DNA of 64,000 nt from Planobacterium oryzisoli. GTDB lineage: Bacteria; Bacteroidota; Bacteroidia; Flavobacteriales; Weeksellaceae. The stretch is taken from positions 62,001 to 126,000 of the forward strand of contig NZ_JADKYY010000003.1 of the NCBI RefSeq assembly GCF_015354315.1, given 5' to 3'. Positions 49,088-58,480 of the stretch are shown here, piece by piece. How positions within the stretch are numbered: position 1 is the first letter of the stretch; the number at the start of each line of letters is the position of its first letter. The translations under genes and the position numbers were made by a program. The notes under the pieces are model-generated. The model saw nothing but the letters and a program-made list of their open reading frames with translations. It did no database searches and was not told the origin of the DNA.

Positions 49088-52009
49088 TTAAAATCCAACG
49101 TTTACTCCTAAAGAGACTGTTTTTAGATTGTAAGATCTACTATCTGTAGTTCCAGAAATTCCTTGTTCCGGATCGATACCTTTGTGGCTCTGCCAAGTCC
49201 ATAGATTGTCCCCCTGTAAGAATATTTTCATGTTCGAAAGCCCCATGACATCTATCAAGTCTCTATTAACATTATAGCCGATTGTTAAAGCCTTTAATCT
49301 GATATAATCATTCTCGAAAAGGAATCTTGACGATGTTGATGCATTCTGGTTGTTGGAAACAATATTCATTGGAACGTCTGTAATGTCACCAGGTTGCTGC
49401 CACGCATTTTTAACATCCACATGCTGCTGTCTACCTATTGATGCAAATCCACTCATAAGCGCTGCATACGATGAGTCGTATACATACGATCCAAATGCGA
49501 AATTGAACAAAGAGTTAATTTCAAAATTTGCAATTCTAAAATTATTTGTAAATCCTCCTCTAAACTTTGGTAATGAACTACCAAGGTATCGCTTACTAGA
49601 TTCCACGTTAGCGAGGTTGTAATTTGAAGTAACTTCTCTAGTAACAGTTCCATCGGCATTTTCTTTGTCATAATACCAAGTTCCCATACCAGTCTGAGGG
49701 TCAACACCCGCCCACTCAACTAAAAAGAAGTCAAATAGAGATCTACCCACTTCCCAACGCTTTGTACCATTGATGAATGATTCCTGTGTTAGCTCAGTGA
49801 TTTCATTTTTTTCAAATGTCACATTTAAATTTGATCTCCAACTAAACTTTTCAGTATCAACGTTTAATGTATTTAAATTAACTTCCCATCCATAATTTCT
49901 TAAGGCACCTACATTAGTAGTAATGGAGGTATTACCAGTAGATCCAGGTAGGGGCTTAGCGTAAATCAAATCAATTGACTCTTTATTGAAATAATCTACA
50001 TCGGCTGTAATTCTGTTGTTAAAGAAGCCCATCTCTGCTCCTGCATTAAATGACGCAGTCTTTTCCCAAGTCAAGAAATAATCTCTGGCGCCTCCAAGAA
50101 TTATTCCGGTTTGATCTAAGTTATTCCAACCAGTATTGTAGACTGCCAGGTATGGGAAATAACTGGTGGTGGCATTGTTTCCAAGTTCACCGTAAGATGA
50201 TTTAAGCTTCAAGTAATTCATCACATTATTTTGGAAGAAATTCTCTTGACTAACAACCCATGCACCTCCGACAGAGAAGAAAGTACCCCAACGCGTCTCA
50301 GGTGAAAACCTTGTAGAACCGTCTGTTCTAACAGAACCTTCTACGAAATATTTTCTGCCGTAGTTATATGCCGCACGTCCTAGGTAACCCACAAGTCTTT
50401 CTTGATTGATATATCCACCAACTCCTTCTGGCAATGTAGATCCGTTCAAAACAAAAACTTCCGGAAGATAACCTGTCCCTTGAGCACTTAAAGCATCATA
50501 ACGATAGTCCATAAGCTCGAAAATCGCCTGTGCGTTAACGTTATGCTCACCAAAGCTCTTATCAAATGTTAAACTATTAGTCCAGTTTATAGTTTTTGCA
50601 AGATCTCGGCCTTGAGATACTCTTCCACCCACACTTGCAGCATTACCGTATAAGTAATGATCGTAGTCATAACTATCGTAAGTATAGAGCTGGAAAGACC
50701 CTTGAGATCTTAGTTTAAGGTAATCTGTAAATGAAACTTCTGCAAAACCATTCGTAAAAACATCATAGCGATTATATCTTATCTTATAATTATACAATGC
50801 TCCGACTGCATTTTCATTATTAAGGATTTCACGCTGTGCGTTGACACGACGTCCTGATGAGGCATTATTTCCATAATCATACTGTGGATTTCCAAAATTG
50901 TCTAAAATCAAATTTCCATTCTCATCTCTCATGTGCAATGGATAAATGCTAGGCATTGTATAGATCCACTGGATAGCACTCTGATAGGAAGAACCAGACT
51001 GTGTAGGATAGTTTTGAGATGAACTTGTAAAGGAGGTATTTAATCCAACTTTCAACCAATTATTAACTTTGGATTCAACGTTACCTCTAAACCCAATTCT
51101 TTCGAATTTAGAAGTTTTTACGTTTCCATACATGTCAAGATAATCTGCTCCTACAAAATATGTAGTATTCTCACTACCACCTGTTAAGCTGAATCTATGC
51201 TCTTGCTTGAAAGCGGCATTGTTAATTAGCTCTTTCTCCCAATCTGTATCCCACAGTAAAGTAGCTCCATTAACCACATTTCCATTAGCATCAATTGGAT
51301 TATTGACATTATATGGGTTATACCCCAATCTGGTAATTAGGTTATTGGTTGCGAACTGTGCGGCCTCCGCAGCCGATTTACCTCCATTAACAATCTCATT
51401 ATTACGGAGAGCCTGCCAAGTATATCTCATGAAGTCTTCAGATCCCATAACCTCATGAAAAGGAACGGCATTTGTAGATACCCCCGCTAACGAAGTTATG
51501 CTAACGCGCGGCTTTTGATTAGTACGACCTTTTTTAGTAGTAATAATAATTACACCATTTGCAGCTCTTGAACCGTATAGTGCTGTAGCTGACGCGTCTT
51601 TAAGAACCGACATAGATTCTACCTGATCTTGAGGAATGGAGTTAATATTTCCTCCATAAGGAGAACCGTCCACAATAATTAGCGGCTGCGTGCTAGCATT
51701 GATGGATGAAATCCCCCGGATATATATGGACGGGTTGTCCCCAGGCATACCACCTGTAGATATTACATTTACCCCTGCCACAGTACCTTGTAACGCACTA
51801 AGTACACTTGTAGCTTGCTGACTCTCAATTGTTTTTTTATCGACAGTTGCAACGGAACCAACGATTGCCTCCCTCTTCTGTGTACCAAATGCAACAACAA
51901 CAACCTCCTCCACATTTTGTGTTCTCAAAGAATCCTGTTGAGCAAAGGCCATCTGACCACCCATAAAAAACAGGGCACCGGCCGTAAGTACTCTTAATTT
52001 CACATTCAT
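49088..52009 (-). CDS. SusC/RagA family TonB-dependent transporter (pair 2)
   Basis: The 973-residue transporter has signal peptide MNVKLRVLTAGALFFMGGQ, nearly the same as in pair 1. The TonB box is NVEEVVVVAFGTQ, the plug has LQGTVAGVNV, YIRGISSI and LKDASATALYGSRAANGVI, and the barrel ends SLGVNVGF. It also lacks the carboxypeptidase-like N-terminal domain. It forms an operon with the SusD that follows. No polysaccharide-degrading enzymes are nearby, so peptides, glycans or other nutrients are all possible. Confidence 0.94.
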   Translation of the reverse strand: MNVKLRVLTAGALFFMGGQMAFAQQDSLRTQNVEEVVVVAFGTQKREAIVGSVATVDKKTIESQQATSVLSALQGTVAGVNVISTGGMPGDNPSIYIRGISSINASTQPLIIVDGSPYGGNINSIPQDQVESMSVLKDASATALYGSRAANGVIIITTKKGRTNQKPRVSITSLAGVSTNAVPFHEVMGSEDFMRYTWQALRNNEIVNGGKSAAEAAQFATNNLITRLGYNPYNVNNPIDANGNVVNGATLLWDTDWEKELINNAAFKQEHRFSLTGGSENTTYFVGADYLDMYGNVKTSKFERIGFRGNVESKVNNWLKVGLNTSFTSSSQNYPTQSGSSYQSAIQWIYTMPSIYPLHMRDENGNLILDNFGNPQYDYGNNASSGRRVNAQREILNNENAVGALYNYKIRYNRYDVFTNGFAEVSFTDYLKLRSQGSFQLYTYDSYDYDHYLYGNAASVGGRVSQGRDLAKTINWTNSLTFDKSFGEHNVNAQAIFELMDYRYDALSAQGTGYLPEVFVLNGSTLPEGVGGYINQERLVGYLGRAAYNYGRKYFVEGSVRTDGSTRFSPETRWGTFFSVGGAWVVSQENFFQNNVMNYLKLKSSYGELGNNATTSYFPYLAVYNTGWNNLDQTGIILGGARDYFLTWEKTASFNAGAEMGFFNNRITADVDYFNKESIDLIYAKPLPGSTGNTSITTNVGALRNYGWEVNLNTLNVDTEKFSWRSNLNVTFEKNEITELTQESFINGTKRWEVGRSLFDFFLVEWAGVDPQTGMGTWYYDKENADGTVTREVTSNYNLANVESSKRYLGSSLPKFRGGFTNNFRIANFEINSLFNFAFGSYVYDSSYAALMSGFASIGRQQHVDVKNAWQQPGDITDVPMNIVSNNQNASTSSRFLFENDYIRLKALTIGYNVNRDLIDVMGLSNMKIFLQGDNLWTWQSHKGIDPEQGISGTTDSRSYNLKTVSLGVNVGF

Positions 52010-52037
52010 ATTAACAAAATTTAATATTATATTTTCG

Positions 52038-52069
52038 CAAATATGTTAAAAAATCCCAACACACGCAAG
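52038..52069 (-). promoter_or_regulatory. Predicted promoter of SusC/SusD pair 2
   Basis: On the minus strand CATATTTG (52045-52038) with CTTG (52069-52066) 20 bases upstream, the same layout as pair 1. In addition, 51994-52016 around the start codon is identical to 47132-47154 of pair 1. Confidence 0.5.
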
Positions 52070-52239
52070 TTTACTGTATTAAAGTTTGGAATTATACAAT
52101 TAGTTTCAGGTTTTTTTAATGAATAAATGAATCGACTCAACGATTATTTAATTATTTGAAAAGAAGCTGTCTAATTTTAGCAAATAGCTGATAGTTATCA
52201 TATTATAATTTAGAATTAATTTAAATAAGCAAATAAGCA

Positions 52240-52267
52240 AATAAAAAAGCCACCTCAAGGTGGCTTA
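52240..52267 (-). terminator. Intrinsic terminator after infB
   Basis: On the minus strand AGCCACC / GGTGGCT (52265-52259 and 52254-52248) with a 4-base loop is followed by TTTTTTATTTG. It lies 20 bases past the infB stop and ends the rimP-nusA-infB transcript. Confidence 0.9.
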
Positions 52268-52284
52268 AACTGTAGTAATTAACA

Positions 52285-55131
52285 CTATTTAAGTTTTTTC
52301 TTTACAGCTACTTCTTCATAAACTTCTAGGATATCTCCCACTTCAATGTCGTTGTAGCCCTTTATATTAAGACCACACTCGTAGCCTTTTGTGACTTCTT
52401 TAACATCGTCTTTAAAACGCTTCAAGCTTTCCAGCTCCCCGTCGTGTTTTACGATACCTTCCCGAAGTAGGCGAATTTTCGAATTCCTAGTAACCTTTCC
52501 TGTTAGGACCATACAGCCCGCAATGGTTCCTACTTTGGAAATTTTAAATACTTCACGGATCTCTACGTTACCGATCACTTGTTCTTTAATCTCTGGAGAT
52601 AACATTCCCTCCATTGCCTCTTTGACTTCGTCAATGGCCGCATAGATAACCGAATAGGTTCTGATCTCGATTTCTTCTTTATCGGCTAGATCCTTGGCGT
52701 TGGCTCCAGCACGTACATTAAATCCAATTACAATAGCATCGGATGCTGTAGCCAGTAGAATATCCGATTCAGTGATTTGTCCTACTCCTTTATGCAGAAT
52801 ATTGATCTGAATTTCTTCCGTAGATAGTCTTTGCAACTGATCCGAAAGAGCCTCTACCGAACCGTCCACATCCCCTTTAAGGATAATGTTAAGTTCTTTA
52901 AAGTCTCCAAGAGCAATACGTCTTCCAATTTCATCCAATGTAAGATGTTTCTTGGTCCGTATCGATTGTTCCCTCTGTAATTGCTCTCTCTTATTAGCAA
53001 TGGACTTAGCTTCGCGCTCGTCCTCAAAGACACGGAATTTATCCCCTGCTGTTGGTGCGCCGTCCAGACCAAGAATCGTAACTGGAATGGAAGGACCAGC
53101 TAGCTCCATTGGCTTTCCGCGCTCGTCGAGCATCGCCTTAACTTTACCGTGGTTCTTACCTGCCAGTACATAATCTCCAACTTCTAAAGTACCCGATTGG
53201 ATAAGCACTGTGGAGACATACCCTCTACCCTTATCTAAAGAAGCTTCAATTACAACTCCCTGCGCTTTCTTGTCTGGATTGGCTTTAAGCTCCAGGAGTT
53301 CTGCCTGAAGCAACACTTTTTCAAGCAATAGGTCGACATTCGTACCAAATTTTGCAGAGATTTCTTGAGATTGTACATTACCACCCCACTCTTCTACCAA
53401 TATATTCATACTGGAAAGTTGTTGACGGATATTGTCTGGGTTTGCATTAGGTTTATCCACCTTATTTAATGCAATAATCATTGGAACACCAGCTGCCTGC
53501 GCATGTGCTATGGCTTCCTTGGTCTGTGGCATTACATCATCATCCGCTGCAATCACAATAATTGCAATATCGGTAACTTGTGCTCCACGTGCACGCATCG
53601 CAGTAAACGCTTCGTGACCAGGAGTATCTAAAAAGGTTATTTTCTGACCGTTTTCTAACTGCACGTTATAAGCACCGATATGCTGCGTAATCCCTCCGGA
53701 TTCACCGGCAATTACGTTTGCCTTACGTACATAATCGAGAAGTGACGTTTTACCATGGTCCACGTGACCCATCACGGTAACAATAGGTGCTCTAGGAGAT
53801 AGATCCTCTTCTTTGTCTGGAGTTTCCTCTTCTGCTGCTTCTTCAAGATCTGCATCGGAGAATTCAATATCGTAACCAAATTCATCAGCTACCAGCTGCA
53901 AAGTGTCGGCTTCTAGACGTTGGTTCATAGTTACCATCACTCCAAGTGAGAAGCAGGTGGAGATTACTTCGGTAGGGTTAACATCCATTAGTGATGCCAG
54001 TTCCCCCACAGTAATATATTCCGTTACTTTCAAAGTTCTGTCCTGCGCATCCATTTCTTGTTGAAGCTCGTCTTGCTCCCTTCTAAATGAACGCTTTTCG
54101 CGACGGTGCTTGGCTCCTTTAGATTTCCCACCCTTATTGGTGAGCTTCTCTAAAGTCTCCCGGATTTGATTTTTAACGTCCTCATCCGAAAGTTCCACAG
54201 GCATTACTTTCTCACCTCTGCGTCCTCCTTTCTTGTTGCCCGCTTGTCCCGGTCGGTTTTGCCCCCCTTGTCCTGGGCGTGTACCTCCCTGTCCAGGACG
54301 GTTACCAGTTTGAGCTCCCGCAGTGCCTTGCGCAGAACCAGGTCCACTTACTGGTTTTTCAATTCTCTTGCGCTTTTTCTTTTTATCTGCACTTGCTTTA
54401 CTCTTTGACTGAAACTGAGAAAGATCTACCTTTTGCTCAAGAATTTTAGGGCCATCGAGTTTTTGGTATAGTGTTTTATGTTTTGCTGGCTCTTCAAAAG
54501 AAGGACTTGCAATCTCGGATTTAACCTCCGGTTGCCCGATTTTTTCTTCTGTAGGGCTTACAGCGACCTCCGCTTCTTTCGCTGGCTCCGGCTCTTTGGC
54601 TGGTTCCACCGCTTTTGTAGATTTAGCTTTTGGCGTTTTAGGCTTGGATGAAGATTCTATTTTCGACAAATCAATTTTGCCCAGCACATTGAATTCCTGA
54701 CGCTGAGGTTTCTCTTGTTCCTCAACAGATTTTTCAGGGGTCTCCTTACTTGTACTCTCCTCTACTGCCGGTTCGACTGCTTTAGGGACCTCAGGGGCGG
54801 CTTCAGGCTCTGCTGATTTCGCATCCAGATCAATTTTACCAAGAACTTTGGTCTCTGCCTTGAGTTGCGATTTAGCACGGATTACCTCCGGCTTCTTCTC
54901 TTCTAGTTCCAGTTTCTCCTCCGGAACCTTCGAAATTACCACCTCATGCGAAGCCTTACGCTGTTCACCGTCTTTGGCAAACTCGGCCTGCAGTGCAGAA
55001 TATGCCGCTTCTTCCAATTGAGCGTTTGGGTTGCTTTCCACCTCAAAACCTTTGGTCTGCAGAAACTCCACAAGCCTTGACATTGAGATATTAAACTCCT
55101 TTACCGCTTTATTTAATCTAATTTTTGGCAT
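52285..55131 (-). CDS. infB: Translation initiation factor IF-2
   Basis: GTPase that places initiator tRNA on the ribosome. The 948-residue product has an N-terminal IF2_N module ([24 protein letters not shown]), a long low-complexity Glu/Lys/Pro linker in which VLGKIDL occurs twice (96-102 and 149-155), and a Gly/Gln/Arg-rich stretch at 270-305. A second IF2_N module near 370-425 precedes the G domain with GHVDHGKT (455-462), DTPGHEAF and NKVDK, then domains II-IV. It is the third gene of the rimP operon. Confidence 0.97.
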   Translation of the reverse strand: MPKIRLNKAVKEFNISMSRLVEFLQTKGFEVESNPNAQLEEAAYSALQAEFAKDGEQRKASHEVVISKVPEEKLELEEKKPEVIRAKSQLKAETKVLGKIDLDAKSAEPEAAPEVPKAVEPAVEESTSKETPEKSVEEQEKPQRQEFNVLGKIDLSKIESSSKPKTPKAKSTKAVEPAKEPEPAKEAEVAVSPTEEKIGQPEVKSEIASPSFEEPAKHKTLYQKLDGPKILEQKVDLSQFQSKSKASADKKKKRKRIEKPVSGPGSAQGTAGAQTGNRPGQGGTRPGQGGQNRPGQAGNKKGGRRGEKVMPVELSDEDVKNQIRETLEKLTNKGGKSKGAKHRREKRSFRREQDELQQEMDAQDRTLKVTEYITVGELASLMDVNPTEVISTCFSLGVMVTMNQRLEADTLQLVADEFGYDIEFSDADLEEAAEEETPDKEEDLSPRAPIVTVMGHVDHGKTSLLDYVRKANVIAGESGGITQHIGAYNVQLENGQKITFLDTPGHEAFTAMRARGAQVTDIAIIVIAADDDVMPQTKEAIAHAQAAGVPMIIALNKVDKPNANPDNIRQQLSSMNILVEEWGGNVQSQEISAKFGTNVDLLLEKVLLQAELLELKANPDKKAQGVVIEASLDKGRGYVSTVLIQSGTLEVGDYVLAGKNHGKVKAMLDERGKPMELAGPSIPVTILGLDGAPTAGDKFRVFEDEREAKSIANKREQLQREQSIRTKKHLTLDEIGRRIALGDFKELNIILKGDVDGSVEALSDQLQRLSTEEIQINILHKGVGQITESDILLATASDAIVIGFNVRAGANAKDLADKEEIEIRTYSVIYAAIDEVKEAMEGMLSPEIKEQVIGNVEIREVFKISKVGTIAGCMVLTGKVTRNSKIRLLREGIVKHDGELESLKRFKDDVKEVTKGYECGLNIKGYNDIEVGDILEVYEEVAVKKKLK

Positions 55132-55186
55132 TTATACTTTTAACTTTTTATTTTTTTGTTCTGTGATCTGGCCTGGGCTGTATTAA

Positions 55187-56422
55187 TTAATCTTCAAACT
55201 CTTCTTTAAGAATCTGTTTCACCTCATCAATAGTTTCCTCCTCCAAATCGGTCATATTAAGTAGGCTCTCCGTATCTTTATCCAACACACTCTTTGCTGT
55301 TAAGAGTCCTACTTTCTTAAATTCATTAAGAATCCACTGCTCAATATCGTCAGAGAATTCATCCAATTCTACATCGTCTTCTTCTACGGTCTCTCTATAG
55401 ACGTCTATTTCGAAATCGGTTAACCACGAAGCGAGTCGTATATTTTGTCCCTGCTTCCCTATCACCTTTGAAATTTCTTCCACCGGCGTGTAGACCATTG
55501 CATAGGCCTGCTCGGGCTTGATTTCAATCTTATTTATAGTAACATTGCCCAGGGCTCTTTTTACCATGATCTCAGGATTTTTTGACCACTGGATAACGTC
55601 TATATTCTCATTGCGAAGCTCACGTACCACACCGTGAATCCTACTTCCCTTCACTCCTACACAAGCTCCAACAGGATCTATCCTGTCGTCATACGCATCC
55701 ACCGCAATCTTAGCTTTCTCACCCGGTATACGTACTACTTTTTTCAATATGATCGTGCCATCTTGGATTTCCGGAATTTCAAGCTCAAGAAGCTTCTCCA
55801 AAAATTTAGGCGCCGTTCTGGAAACAATAATTTGCGGTTTAGAACCTTTAAAGTCTACACTTTCCACGATAGCTCGTACATTCTCTCCTTTCTTGAAAAA
55901 GTCGGAAGGAATTTGATTCTCTTTAGGAAGAATAAACTCATTACCTTCATCATCCAGCAAAATTACATGTTTGTGGCGTATGTGGTGTACCTCACCTACC
56001 ACAATTTCTCCTATTCGGTCCCGGAACTGCTCATAAAGCAGAGCATTGTTGTGCTCCTGCAACTTAGTGGCCAGAATCTGCTTCAAAGTTAAGATATTTC
56101 TCCTACCTAACTGCGCAACCGGAATTTCCATCGTATAGTCTTCACCAACCTCAAAGGTGGGATCAATCTTTTTGGCCTCGGAAATCTCAATTTCTAAATC
56201 ATCGTCTTCAGACATTCCATCTTCGACAATAGTTTTATTTAGGAAAATTTGAAAATCACCCTTGTCCGGGTTTACAATCACATCAAAGTGATCATCGGAA
56301 TCGTATCTCTTTCTAAGAAGTGTCTTTAACGAGTCCTCTATGATGGCCATCAGGTCGATCTTACTAATACTCTTCTCGTCCTTAAAGTCACCAAACGCTT
56401 CGATTAAAGCTATATTGTCCAT
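55187..56422 (-). CDS. nusA: Transcription termination/antitermination factor NusA
   Basis: RNA polymerase-associated factor for pausing, termination and antitermination. The 411-residue product has an N-terminal domain (MDNIALIEAFGDFKDEKSIS), an S1 domain (GEIVVGEVHHIRHKHVILL) near residue 135, and KH domains with GACVGVKGSRIHGVVREL and ISKVIGKQGQNIRLASWL. The C-terminal acidic tail of about 60 residues replaces the repeats of E. coli NusA. It lies 51 bases downstream of rimP and is cotranscribed with infB. Confidence 0.96.
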   Translation of the reverse strand: MDNIALIEAFGDFKDEKSISKIDLMAIIEDSLKTLLRKRYDSDDHFDVIVNPDKGDFQIFLNKTIVEDGMSEDDDLEIEISEAKKIDPTFEVGEDYTMEIPVAQLGRRNILTLKQILATKLQEHNNALLYEQFRDRIGEIVVGEVHHIRHKHVILLDDEGNEFILPKENQIPSDFFKKGENVRAIVESVDFKGSKPQIIVSRTAPKFLEKLLELEIPEIQDGTIILKKVVRIPGEKAKIAVDAYDDRIDPVGACVGVKGSRIHGVVRELRNENIDVIQWSKNPEIMVKRALGNVTINKIEIKPEQAYAMVYTPVEEISKVIGKQGQNIRLASWLTDFEIDVYRETVEEDDVELDEFSDDIEQWILNEFKKVGLLTAKSVLDKDTESLLNMTDLEEETIDEVKQILKEEFED

Positions 56423-56473
56423 TATCTTTTGGTTTATATTTTATAATTACTCTAGGGAAGTTCCACTACCCTA

Positions 56474-56941
56474 CTAAAACTTAACCACTACCGTGGCCTT
56501 CTTTATTTCACTGTATCTGATTTCGAGTGTTTCCTCAACATCAACTTTTCCTTTTCCCACTTCCTTTGGCTTTCTGTAGCGAAGCAGTAGCGCAATACCC
56601 TCATCGCTAACTGCCTGAAGCTCCCCTTCAATTTCCTTATCGTCTTGAAGAAGTACCTTCAAATCACGACCAATATTTTTCTTGAATTGTCGCGGCATGG
56701 TGAGTGGTTCACTTAGCCCTGCGGACATGACCTGTAAACTGAAATCATGAGCCTCCCGATCCATGTTAAATTCCACAGCACGGCTAGCATCCAAACAATC
56801 TTGAAGCGTCACTCCTTGGTCGCCATCCAATACTACAGTCACATCATCTGCAGCAGATATTTTCAAATCCAATAGAAAAAGATCGGTTCTTTGGGAGAGA
56901 AACTCCTCTAAAAGCGCAGTTATTTTTTCTTTAAATTCCAT
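56474..56941 (-). CDS. rimP: Ribosome maturation factor RimP
   Basis: 30S assembly factor. The 155-residue product MEFKEKITALLEEFLSQRTDL has an N-terminal alpha/beta domain with QGVTLQDCLDASRAVEFNMDRE, the VMSAGLSEPLTMPRQFKKNIGRDL region typical of RimP, and an SH3-like C-terminus. It is the first gene of the rimP-nusA-infB operon, a common order in bacteria. Its leader contains a terminator-like hairpin. Confidence 0.93.
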   Translation of the reverse strand: MEFKEKITALLEEFLSQRTDLFLLDLKISAADDVTVVLDGDQGVTLQDCLDASRAVEFNMDREAHDFSLQVMSAGLSEPLTMPRQFKKNIGRDLKVLLQDDKEIEGELQAVSDEGIALLLRYRKPKEVGKGKVDVEETLEIRYSEIKKATVVVKF

Positions 56942-56970
56942 AGGTATACGGTCTTATTCGGGAAGGATAC

Positions 56971-57000
56971 GAAAAAAGGCTTTCTTTTCGAAGGCCTTTT
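56971..57000 (-). terminator. Terminator-like hairpin in the rimP-nusA-infB leader
   Basis: On the minus strand AAAAGGC/C...GCCTTTT with an inner extension (arms 57000-56990 and 56984-56974; 7 bp plus a G-T pair plus 3 bp; 5-base loop) is followed by TT and C, giving six T in a row. It lies between the promoter at 57053-57023 and the rimP start, so it could attenuate the operon. The T-tract is short and partly within the stem. Confidence 0.55.
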
Positions 57001-57022
57001 CATCTGTTCCGTATTTCCGTTG

Positions 57023-57053
57023 CAAAGATAATAAATTTATAGCATATTGCAAA
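57023..57053 (-). promoter_or_regulatory. Predicted promoter of rimP-nusA-infB
   Basis: On the minus strand TTTG (57053-57050), 19 bases, TATCTTTG (57030-57023), an exact consensus; the leader is about 75 bases. The spacer contains TATAGCATAT (57038-57047), which recurs inverted at 57083-57092 toward ugd. Confidence 0.8.
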
Positions 57054-57092
57054 ACCCGCCTCTAATGGCAACCTATTGTAGTATATGCTATA

Positions 57093-57132
57093 GGTATAAA
57101 CATACCATTCAATAGTATTTTTTCTAAATTTG
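57093..57132 (+). promoter_or_regulatory. Predicted -7 element of ugd with small inverted repeat
   Basis: TAAATTTG (57125-57132) fits TANNTTTG, 19 bases before the ATG. At the -33 distance there is no TTTG; instead the inverted repeat GGTAT-AAAC-ATACC (57093-57106) occupies that place and could bind an activator. Confidence 0.45.
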
Positions 57133-57151
57133 TAGCAAAATTTTGCGGTAA

Positions 57152-58462
57152 ATGAAAATTACTATTGTGGGCACTGGCTATGTAGGACTGGTTACTGGAA
57201 CTACTCTTGCAGAACTAGGAAATGAAGTGTATTGCGTAGACGTAGACCAGGAAAAAGTGCGTCTTATGACCGAAGGCACGGTACCAATTTATGAGCCTAA
57301 CCTCGAAGAAATGTTTCTTCGCAACATCCAGGCCCAACGACTTTTCTTTACCACAGACCTGCAAATGGCCTTAAAACAAAGTGAGGTCGTGTTTTTGGCT
57401 CTTCCCACGCCTCCAGGAGAAGACGGTTCCGCGGACCTCACTTATGTACTAGGAGTAGCGGAACAGATTGGAAGCCTGATGGATTCCTACAAGATAGTAG
57501 TCAATAAATCCACCGTACCGGTAGGTACTGCAGATAAGGTTCGCAGTGTAATAGCCGGCAAGACCAATATCGAGTTTGATGTGGTATCCAATCCAGAGTT
57601 TCTCCGGGAAGGGTTCGCTGTGGAGGATTCGATGAATCCAGCCCGGATTGTGGTCGGTTGTGGCTCTGAGCGCGCCCGTTCCATTATGTCGGAGATTTAC
57701 CGACCGTTTACCAACACCGGAATCCCCATTATCTTCATGGATGAGAAATCGTCCGAACTAACAAAATATGCCGCAAACTCGTTCCTTGCTGTAAAGATCA
57801 CTTTTATGAATGAAATAGCGAATTACTGTGAGATGGTTGGCGCAGATGTAGATATGGTTCGGCTAGGTATGGGCAGTGACGATAGGATCGGACACCGATT
57901 TCTTTTCCCAGGCATAGGATACGGCGGAAGTTGCTTCCCGAAAGACGTAAAGGCACTCATTGAATCCGGGCACCAAAGCGGGTTTGACTTTCAAATCCTT
58001 AAGGCCACTGAAAAGGTGAACAAGGTGCAGAAAACCATATTGGTGGACGAAATTGAAAAGTTCCTTGGCACTCTGCAAGGAAAAAAAATCGCAGTGTGGG
58101 GCCTAGCATTCAAGGCCAATACAGACGATATCCGTGAGGCATCTTCGCTAGACAACATTAGAATGCTCCTGGATAGGGGCGCTAGTGTAACGGCTTATGA
58201 TTTAGTGGCAGAGAGCAATGTGAGAAAAATTCTTGGAGACCAGATCTCGTATGCCCCAAGCATGTACGAAGCCATTGAAAACGCAGACGCACTTCTAATC
58301 GCCACGGAATGGCCGGAATTCAAGAACCCCAATTTTGGCATCATGGCACAGCGCTTAAAGAATAAGGCCATCTTTGACGGAAGAAATATGTTCTCGCTGG
58401 ATCTTGCGCGACAACATGGCTTTTATTACAACAGCATAGGTCGCACCACCGTTGGTGGGTAA
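57152..58462 (+). CDS. ugd: UDP-glucose 6-dehydrogenase
   Basis: Oxidises UDP-glucose to UDP-glucuronate with two NAD, for surface polysaccharide. The 436-residue product has the Rossmann motif GTGYVGLVTG at residues 7-16, TVPVGTADKV near 121, the catalytic Cys261 in YGGSCFPKD and a C-terminal nucleotide domain with AFKANTDDIREASS. A UDP-ManNAc dehydrogenase is less likely because of length and motif details. It is followed after 18 bases by a carbonic anhydrase gene, with no polysaccharide genes nearby. Confidence 0.94.
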   Translation: MKITIVGTGYVGLVTGTTLAELGNEVYCVDVDQEKVRLMTEGTVPIYEPNLEEMFLRNIQAQRLFFTTDLQMALKQSEVVFLALPTPPGEDGSADLTYVLGVAEQIGSLMDSYKIVVNKSTVPVGTADKVRSVIAGKTNIEFDVVSNPEFLREGFAVEDSMNPARIVVGCGSERARSIMSEIYRPFTNTGIPIIFMDEKSSELTKYAANSFLAVKITFMNEIANYCEMVGADVDMVRLGMGSDDRIGHRFLFPGIGYGGSCFPKDVKALIESGHQSGFDFQILKATEKVNKVQKTILVDEIEKFLGTLQGKKIAVWGLAFKANTDDIREASSLDNIRMLLDRGASVTAYDLVAESNVRKILGDQISYAPSMYEAIENADALLIATEWPEFKNPNFGIMAQRLKNKAIFDGRNMFSLDLARQHGFYYNSIGRTTVGG

Positions 58463-58480
58463 CCCTTTAAACCACAGACA

